From positions 1-49,895 of the forward strand of contig JAUIKE010000045.1 in assembly GCA_030430845.1 (NCBI GenBank): DNA of 49,895 nucleotides, read 5' to 3'. Both the position numbers and the translations under genes were made by a program. Within the stretch, counting starts at the first letter, position 1, and every line of letters starts with the position of its first letter. Origin of the DNA: Bacteroidia bacterium. Lineage in GTDB: Bacteria > Bacteroidota > Bacteroidia > Chitinophagales > Saprospiraceae. Of the stretch, positions 1 to 8,439 are shown piece after piece. The notes below the pieces were generated by a model that saw only the letters and a list, made by a program, of their open reading frames with translations, did not search any database and had not been told where the DNA came from.

Positions 1-62
1 TGAAACAAAGAAAACACGATCTTATCAATTTAAAAAGGAAAAGTACATGAGCGTGAATTATC

Positions 63-104
63 GGCCGTGAATCTTCTTCGCTCTTATTAACTACGGCCTT
101 TTTT
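63..104 (+). terminator. Possible Rho-independent terminator
   Basis: GGCCGT (63-68) pairs with ACGGCC (93-98) and six T follow directly. The loop is long (24 nt), so the call is weak. It would end a plus-strand gene lying left of the window. Confidence 0.35.
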
Positions 105-123
105 ATTCAAAATATCAATTAAC

Positions 124-363
124 CTACTCTGCACTTCCTTGGTCATAATAGTAATCCACATATTCAAAAGGATCCATCGGCATAAATTCAACCACCATAT
201 CTATATGACTATCTGCTGTGAAATTTGGTGTAAGGATGGAACCGAATACATATAGTTCCTTTTTCAACTGGACGCGATGGTTAACAGAGCAGCAGCCCCA
301 ACCTTAGAAGGCTTGTCGGCATTCCTTGAGAAGCTGCCTTTGTTCCGGGGGCTTTAAAATTGC
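124..363 (-). pseudogene. Remnant of an MNT-type nucleotidyltransferase
   Basis: One minus-strand frame reads as the core of a small MNT/Pol-beta-like nucleotidyltransferase: LYVFGS, then LTPNF, then DSHIDMVVEF, matching the family pattern GS-x(n)-SDID-xxVEF. The frame has a stop at 304-306 upstream of the core and ends at 124-126, well before the usual C-terminal half. The first aspartate of the SDID metal motif is His here. Intact members pair with HEPN proteins in MntA/HepT-like toxin-antitoxin modules; no HEPN partner is seen. The stops, the truncation and the lost metal ligand together point to a decayed gene. The N-terminal part (about 307-363) is assigned only by continuity of frame. 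Confidence 0.5.
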
Positions 364-451
364 TCATAGTTGCGTAGTATACGGATTGGATATGGCAAGT
401 ATGAGACTTTGAAACCAAAATTTTGTCCACCAGTCCGAATGTAGTTTCTGT

Positions 452-919
452 TCAGTCCCATATCCCTGGGCGATTAACTTTCATTGCTCTTAAATATGAA
501 AGGAATTGTCCTGCGTGAACAGATTCGTGATATCCAATGCGCAATAAATATTTTCCAAGGATCTTCTTTTCTCCATTTCCAGGGTGAACGATTTCAGTTT
601 CGCTTAATTCTCTATCCGAAAACTGTCGGACGCTTTCCAAAAATATATTTCTGTAAGGTTCGGCAAACTCTAGTTCGTCAGCAAGGCTAAGGAAAGGTCG
701 ATTTTCCCAGGGCGTTTTAAAATTTGTCATATCCCCATTGTTGATAATAATATTCCATCCATAATCGGCTTCTAGAACATGCCTAATCATTTCTATCGCA
801 GTCATTGCTTTTTCGTCAGGTTTCCAATTGTAACAGCTTTTAGGAAGGCTGCTCCAAAGTTGGATGCTTCTCCTCCTGATTTCCGTAAAGTTTAAAATGA
901 TAAGTTCGGATTGAGTCAT
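452..919 (-). CDS. DinB-like superfamily protein
   Basis: A 155-residue protein with the DinB/YfiT four-helix-bundle pattern. His47 (in IRHV), His131 and His135 (in YHESVH) match the three-histidine metal site of the family. Members include thiol-dependent transferases and many uncharacterised, stress-linked metalloproteins, so the substrate cannot be assigned. Length is normal for a single-domain member. It starts at ATG and stands alone; a decayed nucleotidyltransferase lies downstream on the same strand. No signal peptide, so cytosolic. Confidence 0.8.
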   Translation of the reverse strand: MTQSELIILNFTEIRRRSIQLWSSLPKSCYNWKPDEKAMTAIEMIRHVLEADYGWNIIINNGDMTNFKTPWENRPFLSLADELEFAEPYRNIFLESVRQFSDRELSETEIVHPGNGEKKILGKYLLRIGYHESVHAGQFLSYLRAMKVNRPGIWD

Positions 920-1045
920 TTTTTTGTTTTAGGGATGTCTTTTTACATTACAGCCAACATCTCTGCCTCCGCCATAATGTCAAATTCATTCTTGTTTGCT
1001 AATCTTATCCTTCAATAGACATTTGATTTGTCGAACAACCGCCTC

Positions 1046-1097
1046 CGGCCGCCCTCCGCGTATCGCTAAAGCTTTTAGCGGAAGCATAAGGCGGCCG
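1046..1097. repeat. GC-rich imperfect hairpin
   Basis: CGGCCGCC (1046-1053) pairs with GGCGGCCG (1090-1097). Inside, a second near-palindrome (CGCTAAAGC/TTTTAGCG region, 1064-1080) extends the stem. It lies just downstream of the M14 peptidase stop at 1129 and has no T-run, so it is a structured spacer or degenerate terminator rather than a canonical one. Confidence 0.5.
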
Positions 1098-1100
1098 CAC

Positions 1101-1125
1101 AACGAACAACGAACAACGAACAACC
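1101..1125. repeat. 7-bp tandem repeat
   Basis: Three full copies of AACGAAC and a partial fourth (AACC) sit between the GC-rich hairpin and the stop codon of the M14 peptidase. A related CGAACAACC lies on the other side of the hairpin (1032-1040). Confidence 0.6.
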
Positions 1126-1128
1126 ACC

Positions 1129-3699
1129 CTACCTCGGCACGCCAATATGCTCACCAAAAAACAAAGCATTCATCAGCAAGCGATTCGTCCCGTACCAGAA
1201 TCCTCTAAAGTTAGGATTGTCTACAAACAAGACCGCCCGGCCGCGGCCGATCGGGCTGACCATGGTGGACACCGCCTTGCTGAGCATCGGCAAGTTATCA
1301 GGGTGAACATAGCCATCCAATAGCGGTGTATCGGTATACTGCACAACCGTGCTGTACGGGCTATTGCTGGGCTCAAGGAAAACGGTATGATTCCGATAGA
1401 CACTGATTTTTCTGCCGGAATATCCAAAGCCTAGCGGGTGAGTCGGATCAATATCTGCTTCGTACACAGAACCGCCGATTCGACGAGATCCGGAGCGCTC
1501 GGAGGCGGTCACGTAGTCGTAGCGCAGAGTTTCTCCATTTTGGTTGGGCCTTGAAAAAGAAGCGAGTTTTTCTTCAACTAATTTTGCGCGAATGGCCCAG
1601 GGAATAGCTGAGCGCTGCACGATCAGCGTACCTCCCCCGGAAGCCCAGTCTTTTATTTTATCAATACCTCGCTGACCGATACTCTGATAGCTGCCCGTAA
1701 CCAAAATTAAGCTATTATATTTATTCAGATCCGCCCGATTGAAATCGTTTACGTCAATTTTACTGAAGGACATGCCGTAGCGCGTATCCAGTAAATGCCA
1801 GATTTCGCCGGCTTCATAGCCCGATACGCCTTCTCCGATCAGCATGGCTACCTTAGGCTGCTTGATGGTTTGAAAACTACGGCTTCCCAGGTCCTTTCCA
1901 CTCATACTCATGCCCCCGTCCACACTATAAACAGGAATGCCTGCTAACTGACTGGCCTCCCGAATCCATTGCAGGATCTGCTGTGGAGAATGATGCTGAT
2001 CCACTACCGGTATCATAACGGTTCCATAACCAAAGGCTTTCTCTTGCCCCTTGACCATAAACGAAAAGGGATAAAAAGCAGATTTGGCATTTACGCCTTT
2101 TGATAAAAGATAATTCAGGGCTTTGGGTGCATAGTAGTCGTTCCACTCGAACAAATAGGCATATTGAGCTTCTTCCACCGAAGGAACATCAGATTCCAGG
2201 TCTGCTCCTGTGAGTGGCGTGCCGAAGGTAATGCCTGATGCGACTTTGTCATAAGGCATATTAAAGGCCAGGGCGACAGTCCAGGCAGAGGCGTCGTAAA
2301 AGACACTATCGTAAAAACTGGTAACCGGCTCAAAAAAGGTTTGCACCATTCGATATTGAGATTGAGCGGAAGGAACGGCAAAGGCTTTACCCGCCTCATA
2401 GGTTTTTCCATTCAGGCTAAGGTCTCTGTTTAGCGGATAGGTCTTTATCTGGTGGCGAAGTAAAAGCTCCAGGAAGGCCTTGGTTTTTCCTTTATCATCG
2501 GCATCCCCAAAGACATAAGCCTGGGTACGACTCTTTTTTCCATCATTTAAAGCATCGGAGAAAAACCGGCGCTGGTGGTCAAACAACATTTCTTTGTTTT
2601 CCACCGCTGCTCGTACGGTGGCAATACTGGTACGCAGGTGATTGCGAATGGTAAAAGGAAAAGTAATCGGCTCCGTACTGGTGGTTTGTACATGCCCGCG
2701 CGAGGAGGCTTGCTCGAATACGAGGCCCAGTCCGCCGTGAATATCCGGGTAGGTCGATCCATAGCCCGGATAAGAATTATCATAAACTTCTTTGGTGAAA
2801 TAAAGCGAGCCGATCTCATGTAGGGCTTCGCTGAAGTATTTGGCAAAAAGATTGTTGAGGTCATCATAATTGCTGCGAGGCACGAGCGGATTCTCAGAAC
2901 CGAAGCGTTCGGTGGGTTCAAAGAAATAAGTGCTGTTGCTACCCATTTCGTGGTAGTCGGTCACCACCTGCGGCACCCACTGGTGGAAGAATTCCAGGCG
3001 ATTGCGGCTTTCTACCTGTGCCAGCGGAAGCCAGTCGCGATTCAGGTCAAACCAGTAGTGATTGGTACGCCCGCCGGGCCATACTTCGTTGTGCTCGCGG
3101 TCGAGTGGGTCGGGCGAGAGGTTCTTGGCCTGGTGCATATTGGCCCAGTGCGAATGCCGGTCGCGGCCGTCCGGATTGAAGCAAGGATCGATGAATACGA
3201 CGGCATTGTCCAGGAAAGTCTGCGTTTCTTCATTTTGAGCGGCCAGCAGGTAGTAAGCGGTCAACATGGCCGCTTCGGTACTGGAAGGCTCGTTGCCGTG
3301 TACGTTATACCCCAAAAGAAGGATGGCCGGCTGATTATCGGTATTGGGCCGTCTTTGGTCCGGATTGATCAAGGCCATTTGAGTTTGGCGGATGTTATCC
3401 AGGTTTTGGTGGTTTTCGGGGCTGGTGATGGTTAGCACGATCTGGGGCCGACGTTCGTTGGTATAGCCGATGATCTGGAAGGAAGCCTTGTCGGAAACCC
3501 GGCCCAATTCTTCCATATACGCCACCATACGATCGATGCGAGTGTGCATATCTCCTACCGGGTAGCCCAGGAATTGCTGAGGGGAGGGGATGTCGGGATC
3601 GAAGGTGATGTTATTGGGAAAAAAGTAGTTGTTTTGGGCACTTATATTAGGGGCATTGAAAAACAACAATACCAGGAAAGGTAGTAGACGCTTAAACAT
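1129..3699 (-). CDS. Secreted M14 family zinc carboxypeptidase
   Basis: An 856-residue exported metallopeptidase. Residues 1-21 form a Sec signal peptide ending in ISA. The M14 domain follows: HGNE at 134-137 gives the HxxE zinc pair, NPDGRDR is at about 175-181, and His250 in DYHEMGS is the third ligand. GLVFEQ near residue 330 carries the likely general-base Glu. After the catalytic domain there are roughly 450 further residues, including a stretch resembling the glutamine-amidotransferase-like tail of large Bacteroidota M14 proteins. Likely role: trimming extracellular peptides for nutrition. It is divergent from the TetR gene at 3898, with about 200 bp between. Exact specificity is unknown. 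Confidence 0.9.
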   Translation of the reverse strand: MFKRLLPFLVLLFFNAPNISAQNNYFFPNNITFDPDIPSPQQFLGYPVGDMHTRIDRMVAYMEELGRVSDKASFQIIGYTNERRPQIVLTITSPENHQNLDNIRQTQMALINPDQRRPNTDNQPAILLLGYNVHGNEPSSTEAAMLTAYYLLAAQNEETQTFLDNAVVFIDPCFNPDGRDRHSHWANMHQAKNLSPDPLDREHNEVWPGGRTNHYWFDLNRDWLPLAQVESRNRLEFFHQWVPQVVTDYHEMGSNSTYFFEPTERFGSENPLVPRSNYDDLNNLFAKYFSEALHEIGSLYFTKEVYDNSYPGYGSTYPDIHGGLGLVFEQASSRGHVQTTSTEPITFPFTIRNHLRTSIATVRAAVENKEMLFDHQRRFFSDALNDGKKSRTQAYVFGDADDKGKTKAFLELLLRHQIKTYPLNRDLSLNGKTYEAGKAFAVPSAQSQYRMVQTFFEPVTSFYDSVFYDASAWTVALAFNMPYDKVASGITFGTPLTGADLESDVPSVEEAQYAYLFEWNDYYAPKALNYLLSKGVNAKSAFYPFSFMVKGQEKAFGYGTVMIPVVDQHHSPQQILQWIREASQLAGIPVYSVDGGMSMSGKDLGSRSFQTIKQPKVAMLIGEGVSGYEAGEIWHLLDTRYGMSFSKIDVNDFNRADLNKYNSLILVTGSYQSIGQRGIDKIKDWASGGGTLIVQRSAIPWAIRAKLVEEKLASFSRPNQNGETLRYDYVTASERSGSRRIGGSVYEADIDPTHPLGFGYSGRKISVYRNHTVFLEPSNSPYSTVVQYTDTPLLDGYVHPDNLPMLSKAVSTMVSPIGRGRAVLFVDNPNFRGFWYGTNRLLMNALFFGEHIGVPR

Positions 3700-3752
3700 A
3701 TTCTTTTTGTTTTTAGTTGATTCAGAGTAACAAAAGTTGAATGGCTTAAAAT

Positions 3753-3787
3753 AAGCTTTTTCCGCCGAGACGCGACGGAAAAAACTT
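3753..3787. other. Hairpin in a divergent intergenic region
   Basis: TTTTTCCG (3757-3764) pairs with CGGAAAAA (3776-3783) with an 11-nt loop; AAG/CTT extends the stem imperfectly. It lies between divergent genes, upstream of the peptidase start, so it may be a leader structure or a terminator blocking read-through. Function is inferred from position only. Confidence 0.35.
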
Positions 3788-3897
3788 GTTTTACGTTTGT
3801 TTCATGGCAATGAAATATCTTTTATTAATAATTTTGGAGGATTGAGCTAAAAGAATTAGTATAAAAAGAAGAATTTGTTTCGATCAATTACTACTGG

Positions 3898-4536
3898 ATG
3901 GCAGGAAAAAAAACAACAAAGCAAAAAATACTGGAGTCTGCCCTTAAGCTTTTTAATCGGGATGGTCTGGTAAATGTGCGTTTGCAGCACATAGCAGATG
4001 AGGCCTTTATCAGTGTGGGCAACCTGGCATATCACTTTCCAAACAAGGAGGCGATCGTTATGGGGCTATATGAAGCGTTGACCAAAAAACAAAAAGAGCT
4101 ACTGGCGGAATATCGCATTGTCCCTCTGTTCGATTATTTCGACCACCTGATCCGGAAAAGCTTTGAATTACAACAGGGGTATATCTTTTTTTACCTGGAT
4201 ACGTTAGAAGTAATAAGGGCCTATGAGAATATTGCCGAAATACACAGGAAACACATAAAGTGGCAGCTGGAGCAACTGAGGAATATGCTTGATTTTAATA
4301 CTGCCCGAGGCGCCCTTCAACAAGAGCCCATGGAAGGTGTTTTTGACCGCCTGGCTCAGCAACTTTGGATGAGCCTTGACCTTTGGATGGCTCAGCAATA
4401 TATTCGGGGCAACAAAACCCCTCAATTAAAGGACTATCGGGAAGCCGTTTGGGGGCTGCTCATTCCTCATTTTACCGAAATGGGGAAGCGAGAATTTATA
4501 CAAATGTGGCAGTTACCTTACGACTTTTTCCTTTAA
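3898..4536 (+). CDS. TetR/AcrR family regulator, copy 1
   Basis: 212 residues. The N-terminal TetR helix-turn-helix covers about residues 8-55 (KILESALKLFN, then HIADEAFISVGNLAYHF, then NKEAI). The C-terminal ligand domain is not assignable to a known ligand class. It is a clear paralog of the regulator at 4955-5599, with near-identical recognition helices (SVGNLAYHF) and a shared C-terminal pattern (G-L/I-x-PHF, then KG or GK near the end). It heads a short plus-strand run that leads into the hydrogenase operon, so a role in hydrogenase control is likely but inferred. Start is the ATG directly at 3898. Confidence 0.85.
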   Translation: MAGKKTTKQKILESALKLFNRDGLVNVRLQHIADEAFISVGNLAYHFPNKEAIVMGLYEALTKKQKELLAEYRIVPLFDYFDHLIRKSFELQQGYIFFYLDTLEVIRAYENIAEIHRKHIKWQLEQLRNMLDFNTARGALQQEPMEGVFDRLAQQLWMSLDLWMAQQYIRGNKTPQLKDYREAVWGLLIPHFTEMGKREFIQMWQLPYDFFL

Positions 4537-4559
4537 TCTCGTATTTTGAGTAGCTTTGA

Positions 4560-4937
4560 ATGATAATTACAGAAACTTTTATGATCCATTTTAATCTCGA
4601 TGAATTTGCCTACGAAGAAATGTTGAACATGCTCAACAATCTTCATTTTACAGAAAGAACAGGTACCGTTTCGGATTTGATGTTCCTTTCAGATGACTGG
4701 TGGTTAAGAGATACTGCCGTGGTAGAAAACATCGTCAAAAGAGATGGATTGTGGGAGATACAACTGGTTTTTGCTCATTACCAGGAACCATGTAAATTGA
4801 TCAAAAGAGTTATTACCCGTCATTATAATAAGAAAAAAGCCGTGCTGTGCGCCCAATATATGCGAAGGTTGGCGGCGAAGGATCAGCGCGGAACCCTGAC
4901 GGTAAATTTGGAAGACTTTGCCCTTTGTTCTAGTTAA
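4560..4937 (+). CDS. Orphan hydrogenase-linked protein, copy 1
   Basis: 125 residues, no family recognised. It is homologous to the 107-residue protein at 9501-9824. Both share, in order: a hydrophobic stretch then D-x-W-L/WL and T-x-V, a W-x-(I/L) strand, PxKLIxRxI, a KKA block, KDxRGTL and a C-terminal F-x-LC. Charge pattern suggests a small soluble alpha/beta protein; no signal peptide, no CxxC pair. The gene sits between the two TetR genes, 23 bp after the first and 17 bp before the second, so it is co-transcribed with them. ATG at 4581 is a possible alternative start. Function unknown; the association with the hydrogenase rests on position and on the second copy inside the hup operon. 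Confidence 0.75.
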   Translation: MIITETFMIHFNLDEFAYEEMLNMLNNLHFTERTGTVSDLMFLSDDWWLRDTAVVENIVKRDGLWEIQLVFAHYQEPCKLIKRVITRHYNKKKAVLCAQYMRRLAAKDQRGTLTVNLEDFALCSS

Positions 4938-4954
4938 TTGGAAAATTTTGAAAA

Positions 4955-5599
4955 ATGCCGGATCTCAATACCAAACAAAAAATCCTTAACGCTTCTGTGA
5001 GGCTGTTCAACGAAAACGGCCTGGCGAATGTCCGCCTACAACAAATTGCAGATGAAATCGGCATAAGTGTTGGTAACCTGGCTTATCATTTTAGAAATAA
5101 GGAAGCCATCATTGAAGCCGTTAGCGAACAAATAGATGAAGAAATCTCTGAGGTTTTATCCAACTACCGCATATTTCCAAATCTGATCGATTTTGATAAT
5201 CAGTTGTCCAAGTACTTTTCCTTTTTGTCAAAATATCCATTCTATGCCACTGATTTGGTAGAGCTGGAACGCAATTATTCTGATGTGTATGCTCGCCATC
5301 AATTCCTGATCAGTAAGATGATCAGTCAGATCCGAAAACGATTTGACTACAAACAAAAAAGAGGCATTCTGCTGCCCGAAAACCCAAAGGGCATCTATGA
5401 CATCCTGGCCGATACCATCTGGATGATCATTCTTTTTTGGATTCCTCAAAATCATACCCGTGGCCAAAAGTTACTCGAAAAAGAAGAACATTTTAAGGAG
5501 TATGTGTGGTGCCAGCTTTATCCCCATTTTTCTGAAAAAGGTAAACTGGAATTCGAACAGCTGATCGTTCCTATTCTCAACCATTCCTCGCTCGATTAA
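4955..5599 (+). CDS. TetR/AcrR family regulator, copy 2
   Basis: 214 residues with an N-terminal TetR HTH (KILNASVRLFN, then QIADEIGISVGNLAYHF, then NKEAII). It is paralogous to the regulator at 3898-4536 along its whole length, including the C-terminal PHFSEKGKLEF versus PHFTEMGKREF. It is the last gene before the operator array and hupS, 234 bp upstream of the hydrogenase start. It is the best candidate to bind the TTAGAA-N6-TTCTAA sites; this is inference from adjacency. Because the recognition helices of both paralogs are nearly the same, both may read the same operator, possibly as heterodimers. Confidence 0.87.
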   Translation: MPDLNTKQKILNASVRLFNENGLANVRLQQIADEIGISVGNLAYHFRNKEAIIEAVSEQIDEEISEVLSNYRIFPNLIDFDNQLSKYFSFLSKYPFYATDLVELERNYSDVYARHQFLISKMISQIRKRFDYKQKRGILLPENPKGIYDILADTIWMIILFWIPQNHTRGQKLLEKEEHFKEYVWCQLYPHFSEKGKLEFEQLIVPILNHSSLD

Positions 5600-5670
5600 T
5601 TGCTTTTCTCTCCCTAGCTCCTTGCCTCTTCCATCCGGATTTGGCTAGTTTTTATTTAGACTATTTCTTG

Positions 5671-5734
5671 ATTAGAAGGTTTTTTCTAATAATTAGAAAG
5701 TTTATTCTAAAAAAGAATAGAAAAAGTTTTCTAA
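5671..5734. promoter_or_regulatory. Triple operator array before hupS
   Basis: Three copies of TTAGAA-N6-TTCTAA: 5672-5689 (perfect, with one extra paired base on each side), 5693-5710 (perfect) and 5717-5734 (first base A instead of T). Centres are 21 and 24 bp apart. The same motif recurs twice before hypB. Size and symmetry suit a TetR-type dimer. Binding is inferred, not shown. Confidence 0.75.
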
Positions 5735-5797
5735 ACCTATTTCATTGTTTTATATTGGCTTGACGTTTGTAATCCGAAATAGAATTCGGTATTGTTA
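5727..5797 (+). promoter_or_regulatory. Candidate promoter(s) of the hup operon
   Basis: Two Bacteroidota-type candidates. TATATTGG (5751-5758) resembles the -7 box TAnnTTTG; a 20-bp spacer upstream puts TTTT (5727-5730) at -33, inside the third operator. Alternatively TTTG (5766-5769), a 20-bp spacer and TATTGTTA (5790-5797). The first would suit repression by operator binding. Neither is a perfect match. Confidence 0.35.
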
Positions 5798-5833
5798 TAG
5801 AGCAAAAAATTTAAAAACAAATAAAAGGCAATC

Positions 5834-6793
5834 ATGGCAAATGTATTATGGTTACAGGGAGGTGCATGTAGCGGGAACACGATGTCCTTCCTGGATGCTG
5901 AGGAACCGACGGTCGTAGAATTGATCGTTGATTTTGGCATCAACATCTTATGGCACCCTACCGTGGGGCTTGAAATAGGACAGCAAGTTGGGGATCTACT
6001 CAACGACTGCATTTCCGGGAAAACCCAGCTGGATATTTTTGTTTTTGAAGGTTCGGTTATTCAGGGCCCTAACGGCTCCGGAAAGATGAATTATTTTGCC
6101 GACCGGCCCATGATGGATTGGGTAAAAGAGCTATCAGATGTAGCTCAGTTTGTAGTGGCCATCGGTGACTGTGCTACCTGGGGCGGGATTCCCGCAGTTC
6201 CACCCAACCCGAGTGAATCGACGGGTATGCAGTTCCATAAAAGAGCCAAAGGAGGCTTTTTGGGGCCTGATTTTAAATCGAAAGGCGGCTTGCCGGTCAT
6301 CAACATTCCCGGCTGTCCTGCTCATCCCGACTGGATCACTCAGATTCTGGTAGCTATTTCTACCGGCAGGATCGGTGATGTTCTGCTGGATGATTTCCAT
6401 CGGCCCAAAACCTTTTTCACCGACTTTGTGCAGGCCGGCTGCCCTAATGTCAGAAGCTTTGCCGAAAAAATTGACGGCCACTTTGGCAAAAGAGGTGGTT
6501 GTCTGTTTTATGAAGTCGGCTGTCGCGGACCTATGACACGGGCCAGCTGTAACCGTATACTCTGGAATCGTCAATCCAGTAAAACCCGCGTTAATCATCC
6601 TTGTCTGGGATGCACAGAACCGGGCTTCCCGCATCATGACCTCAAGAAGGGAAGTGTATTTAAAACGATGAAGTATCTGGGCTTCCTGCCTAAAGAAGTG
6701 CCGGCAGGCGAATCCAAGCTGATGTATTGGTTTAAGGCCGGTGTTGGAAAATTTGCACCTACACCTTCTGCTTTGAAGGAACATTCAAAATAA
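5834..6793 (+). CDS. hupS: [NiFe]-hydrogenase small subunit, group 2a-like
   Basis: 319 residues carrying the Fe-S electron relay of an uptake hydrogenase. There is no Tat signal: the protein starts directly with VLWLQGGACSGN, as in cytosolic cyanobacterial/mycobacterial group 2a small subunits. Cys12, Cys113 (GDCATWGG) and Cys161 (PGCPAHP) match proximal-cluster ligands, but the second Cys of the usual CxGC is Asn15. Further Cys at 203, 223, 230, 239, 257 and 260 suit the medial and distal clusters. There is no C-terminal membrane helix. hupL follows after 24 bp. Likely role: passing electrons from H2 oxidation to a quinone-linked acceptor. The upstream operator array and candidate promoter suggest it is the first gene of the operon. 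Confidence 0.95.
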   Translation: MANVLWLQGGACSGNTMSFLDAEEPTVVELIVDFGINILWHPTVGLEIGQQVGDLLNDCISGKTQLDIFVFEGSVIQGPNGSGKMNYFADRPMMDWVKELSDVAQFVVAIGDCATWGGIPAVPPNPSESTGMQFHKRAKGGFLGPDFKSKGGLPVINIPGCPAHPDWITQILVAISTGRIGDVLLDDFHRPKTFFTDFVQAGCPNVRSFAEKIDGHFGKRGGCLFYEVGCRGPMTRASCNRILWNRQSSKTRVNHPCLGCTEPGFPHHDLKKGSVFKTMKYLGFLPKEVPAGESKLMYWFKAGVGKFAPTPSALKEHSK

Positions 6794-6817
6794 TTGTAAG
6801 ACGAAAAAATTAAAAAA

Positions 6818-8413
6818 ATGGCTTTAAAAGAATTGAATATATCTCCAGTCGGGAGGGTTGAAGGTGATTTGGATGTGAAGGTATACATGGAGAACGGAGT
6901 AGTCACCCGTGCACATACGCAAGCGGCTATGTTCCGGGGCTTTGAAAAAATATTAGCCGGCAAGGATCCTCAGTCGGGTCTCATCGTGACGCCTCGTGCC
7001 TGTGGCATTTGTGGCGGCTCACACTTGTATTGCGCCTCTTCTGCCCTGGATGTTGCCTGGCAAACAACTCTGCCGCCCAATGCTTTGCTGCTCAGAGCGC
7101 TCGGGCAGGCAACCGAAACCATCCAGAGTATACCGCGCTGGTTCTACGCCATCTTTGCTACGGATATGGCCAATAAAAAGTTTGCCAATAAACCTTTATA
7201 CCAAGAGGTGGTCAAACGTTTTGCCGCTTATGTCGGTACTTCTTTCCAGCAAGGGGTAACGGCTTCCGGCCGGCCGGTAGAAGTCTATGCTTTATTTGGG
7301 GGTCAGTGGCCTCACTCAAGTTACATGATCCCGGGTGGGGTAATGTGTTCACCGACCCTAAAGGATATTACGAGGGCTCATGCCATTATGAACCAGTTCC
7401 GCAATGATTGGTTGGAAAGCATTTGGCTGGGCTGCTCCATCGAACGATACATGCAGATCCAAAGCTGGGATGACCTGATGGAGTGGCTGGAAGAAAATGA
7501 ATCGCATCGTAATAGCGACCTGGGGCTCTTCCTCCGTGCCGGCATCGAATTCGGATTGGATAAATTCGGACAGGGGGTTGGCAAATTCCTGGCCTGGGGT
7601 ACTTACCTGCATAAGGATATGTACAACAAACCCACCATCGAATCCAGAAATCCGGCTACGATCAGCCCGTCCGGATTCTGGGACGGTAAGCAATATTACG
7701 ATGCAGACCAGAAAATGGTAGCTGAGCACATTAAACATTCCTGGTTTACCGATCAGGATGATGCACTTCATCCGTTTGATCAGCCGGTCCCTACTGCTGA
7801 TCTGCACGCGACTAACCTGGAGCATACTGACTTTGGTGGAAAGTATAGTTGGGCGAAGGCTCCTCGCTTTATGGGATATGCTGCCGAAACCGGCCCGCTG
7901 GCCAGAGTGATCATGGCTGCTAACCCAGCCAATAAAGAGCATCAGTTCCGCGATCCGCTCTTTGGAGATATCATGGAAAAAATGGGGCCAAGCGTCTTTA
8001 CCCGCGTGCTGGCCAGAATGCACGAAGCGCCTCGCCTGTACCTGATGATCGATGAGTGGCTGCGCCAGGTTAACCTGGACGATGAATTCTACATTAAGCC
8101 TACCGAAAGAGACGGCATCGGCTGGGGAGCTACCGAAGCGGCCCGCGGAGCCCTCGCTCACTGGATTAAAATCAAAGATGGGGTGATCGAAAACTATCAG
8201 ATCATCGCTCCGACTACCTTTAATGTAGGACCGAATGATAAAGATGGAAACCCCGGGCCTATTGAATCTGCACTGGAAGGAACCGAAATCGAAGACCCAC
8301 ACGATCCGGTAGAAGTGGGCATGGTGGCCCGCTCATTCGATTCCTGTTTGGTTTGTACTGTGCATGCACATGATAATAAAACAGGAGAAGAACTGGCTAA
8401 ATTTAAACTGTAA
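6818..8413 (+). CDS. hupL: [NiFe]-hydrogenase large subunit, group 2a-like
   Basis: 531 residues, catalytic subunit. RVEGD (13-17) supplies the conserved Glu15. L1 is RACGICGGSH with Cys62 and Cys65. L2 is DSCLVCTVH with Cys510, Cys513 and His516, so the four Ni-Fe cysteines are all present. The residue after the L2 Asp is Ser rather than the more common Pro. A 15-residue tail follows His516 and should be removed by the protease encoded next at 8614. Length and tail fit group 2 uptake enzymes used for H2 recycling or atmospheric H2 scavenging. Subgroup assignment is by eye. A long hairpin directly follows the stop. Confidence 0.96.
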   Translation: MALKELNISPVGRVEGDLDVKVYMENGVVTRAHTQAAMFRGFEKILAGKDPQSGLIVTPRACGICGGSHLYCASSALDVAWQTTLPPNALLLRALGQATETIQSIPRWFYAIFATDMANKKFANKPLYQEVVKRFAAYVGTSFQQGVTASGRPVEVYALFGGQWPHSSYMIPGGVMCSPTLKDITRAHAIMNQFRNDWLESIWLGCSIERYMQIQSWDDLMEWLEENESHRNSDLGLFLRAGIEFGLDKFGQGVGKFLAWGTYLHKDMYNKPTIESRNPATISPSGFWDGKQYYDADQKMVAEHIKHSWFTDQDDALHPFDQPVPTADLHATNLEHTDFGGKYSWAKAPRFMGYAAETGPLARVIMAANPANKEHQFRDPLFGDIMEKMGPSVFTRVLARMHEAPRLYLMIDEWLRQVNLDDEFYIKPTERDGIGWGATEAARGALAHWIKIKDGVIENYQIIAPTTFNVGPNDKDGNPGPIESALEGTEIEDPHDPVEVGMVARSFDSCLVCTVHAHDNKTGEELAKFKL

Positions 8414-8439
8414 GTCTGTTTTTTCTGAATAAACTTATA

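Noticed and set aside
1101..1125. Short direct repeats as a CRISPR array
   Set aside because: Period is 7 bp with no spacers and no cas genes; it is a simple tandem repeat.
2950..3435. 161-codon antisense frame in the M14 peptidase gene
   Set aside because: Opposite the catalytic domain, no motif; a by-product of codon bias.
5755..5771. Sigma-54-like promoter (TGGCTT-N5-TTGTA) before hupS
   Set aside because: The -12 GC and -24 AC bases do not match the consensus, and Bacteroidota-type promoters fit the region as well.
7358..8302. 314-codon antisense frame within hupL
   Set aside because: It lies wholly opposite the conserved hupL gene, has no family motif, and its composition follows the codon use of hupL.
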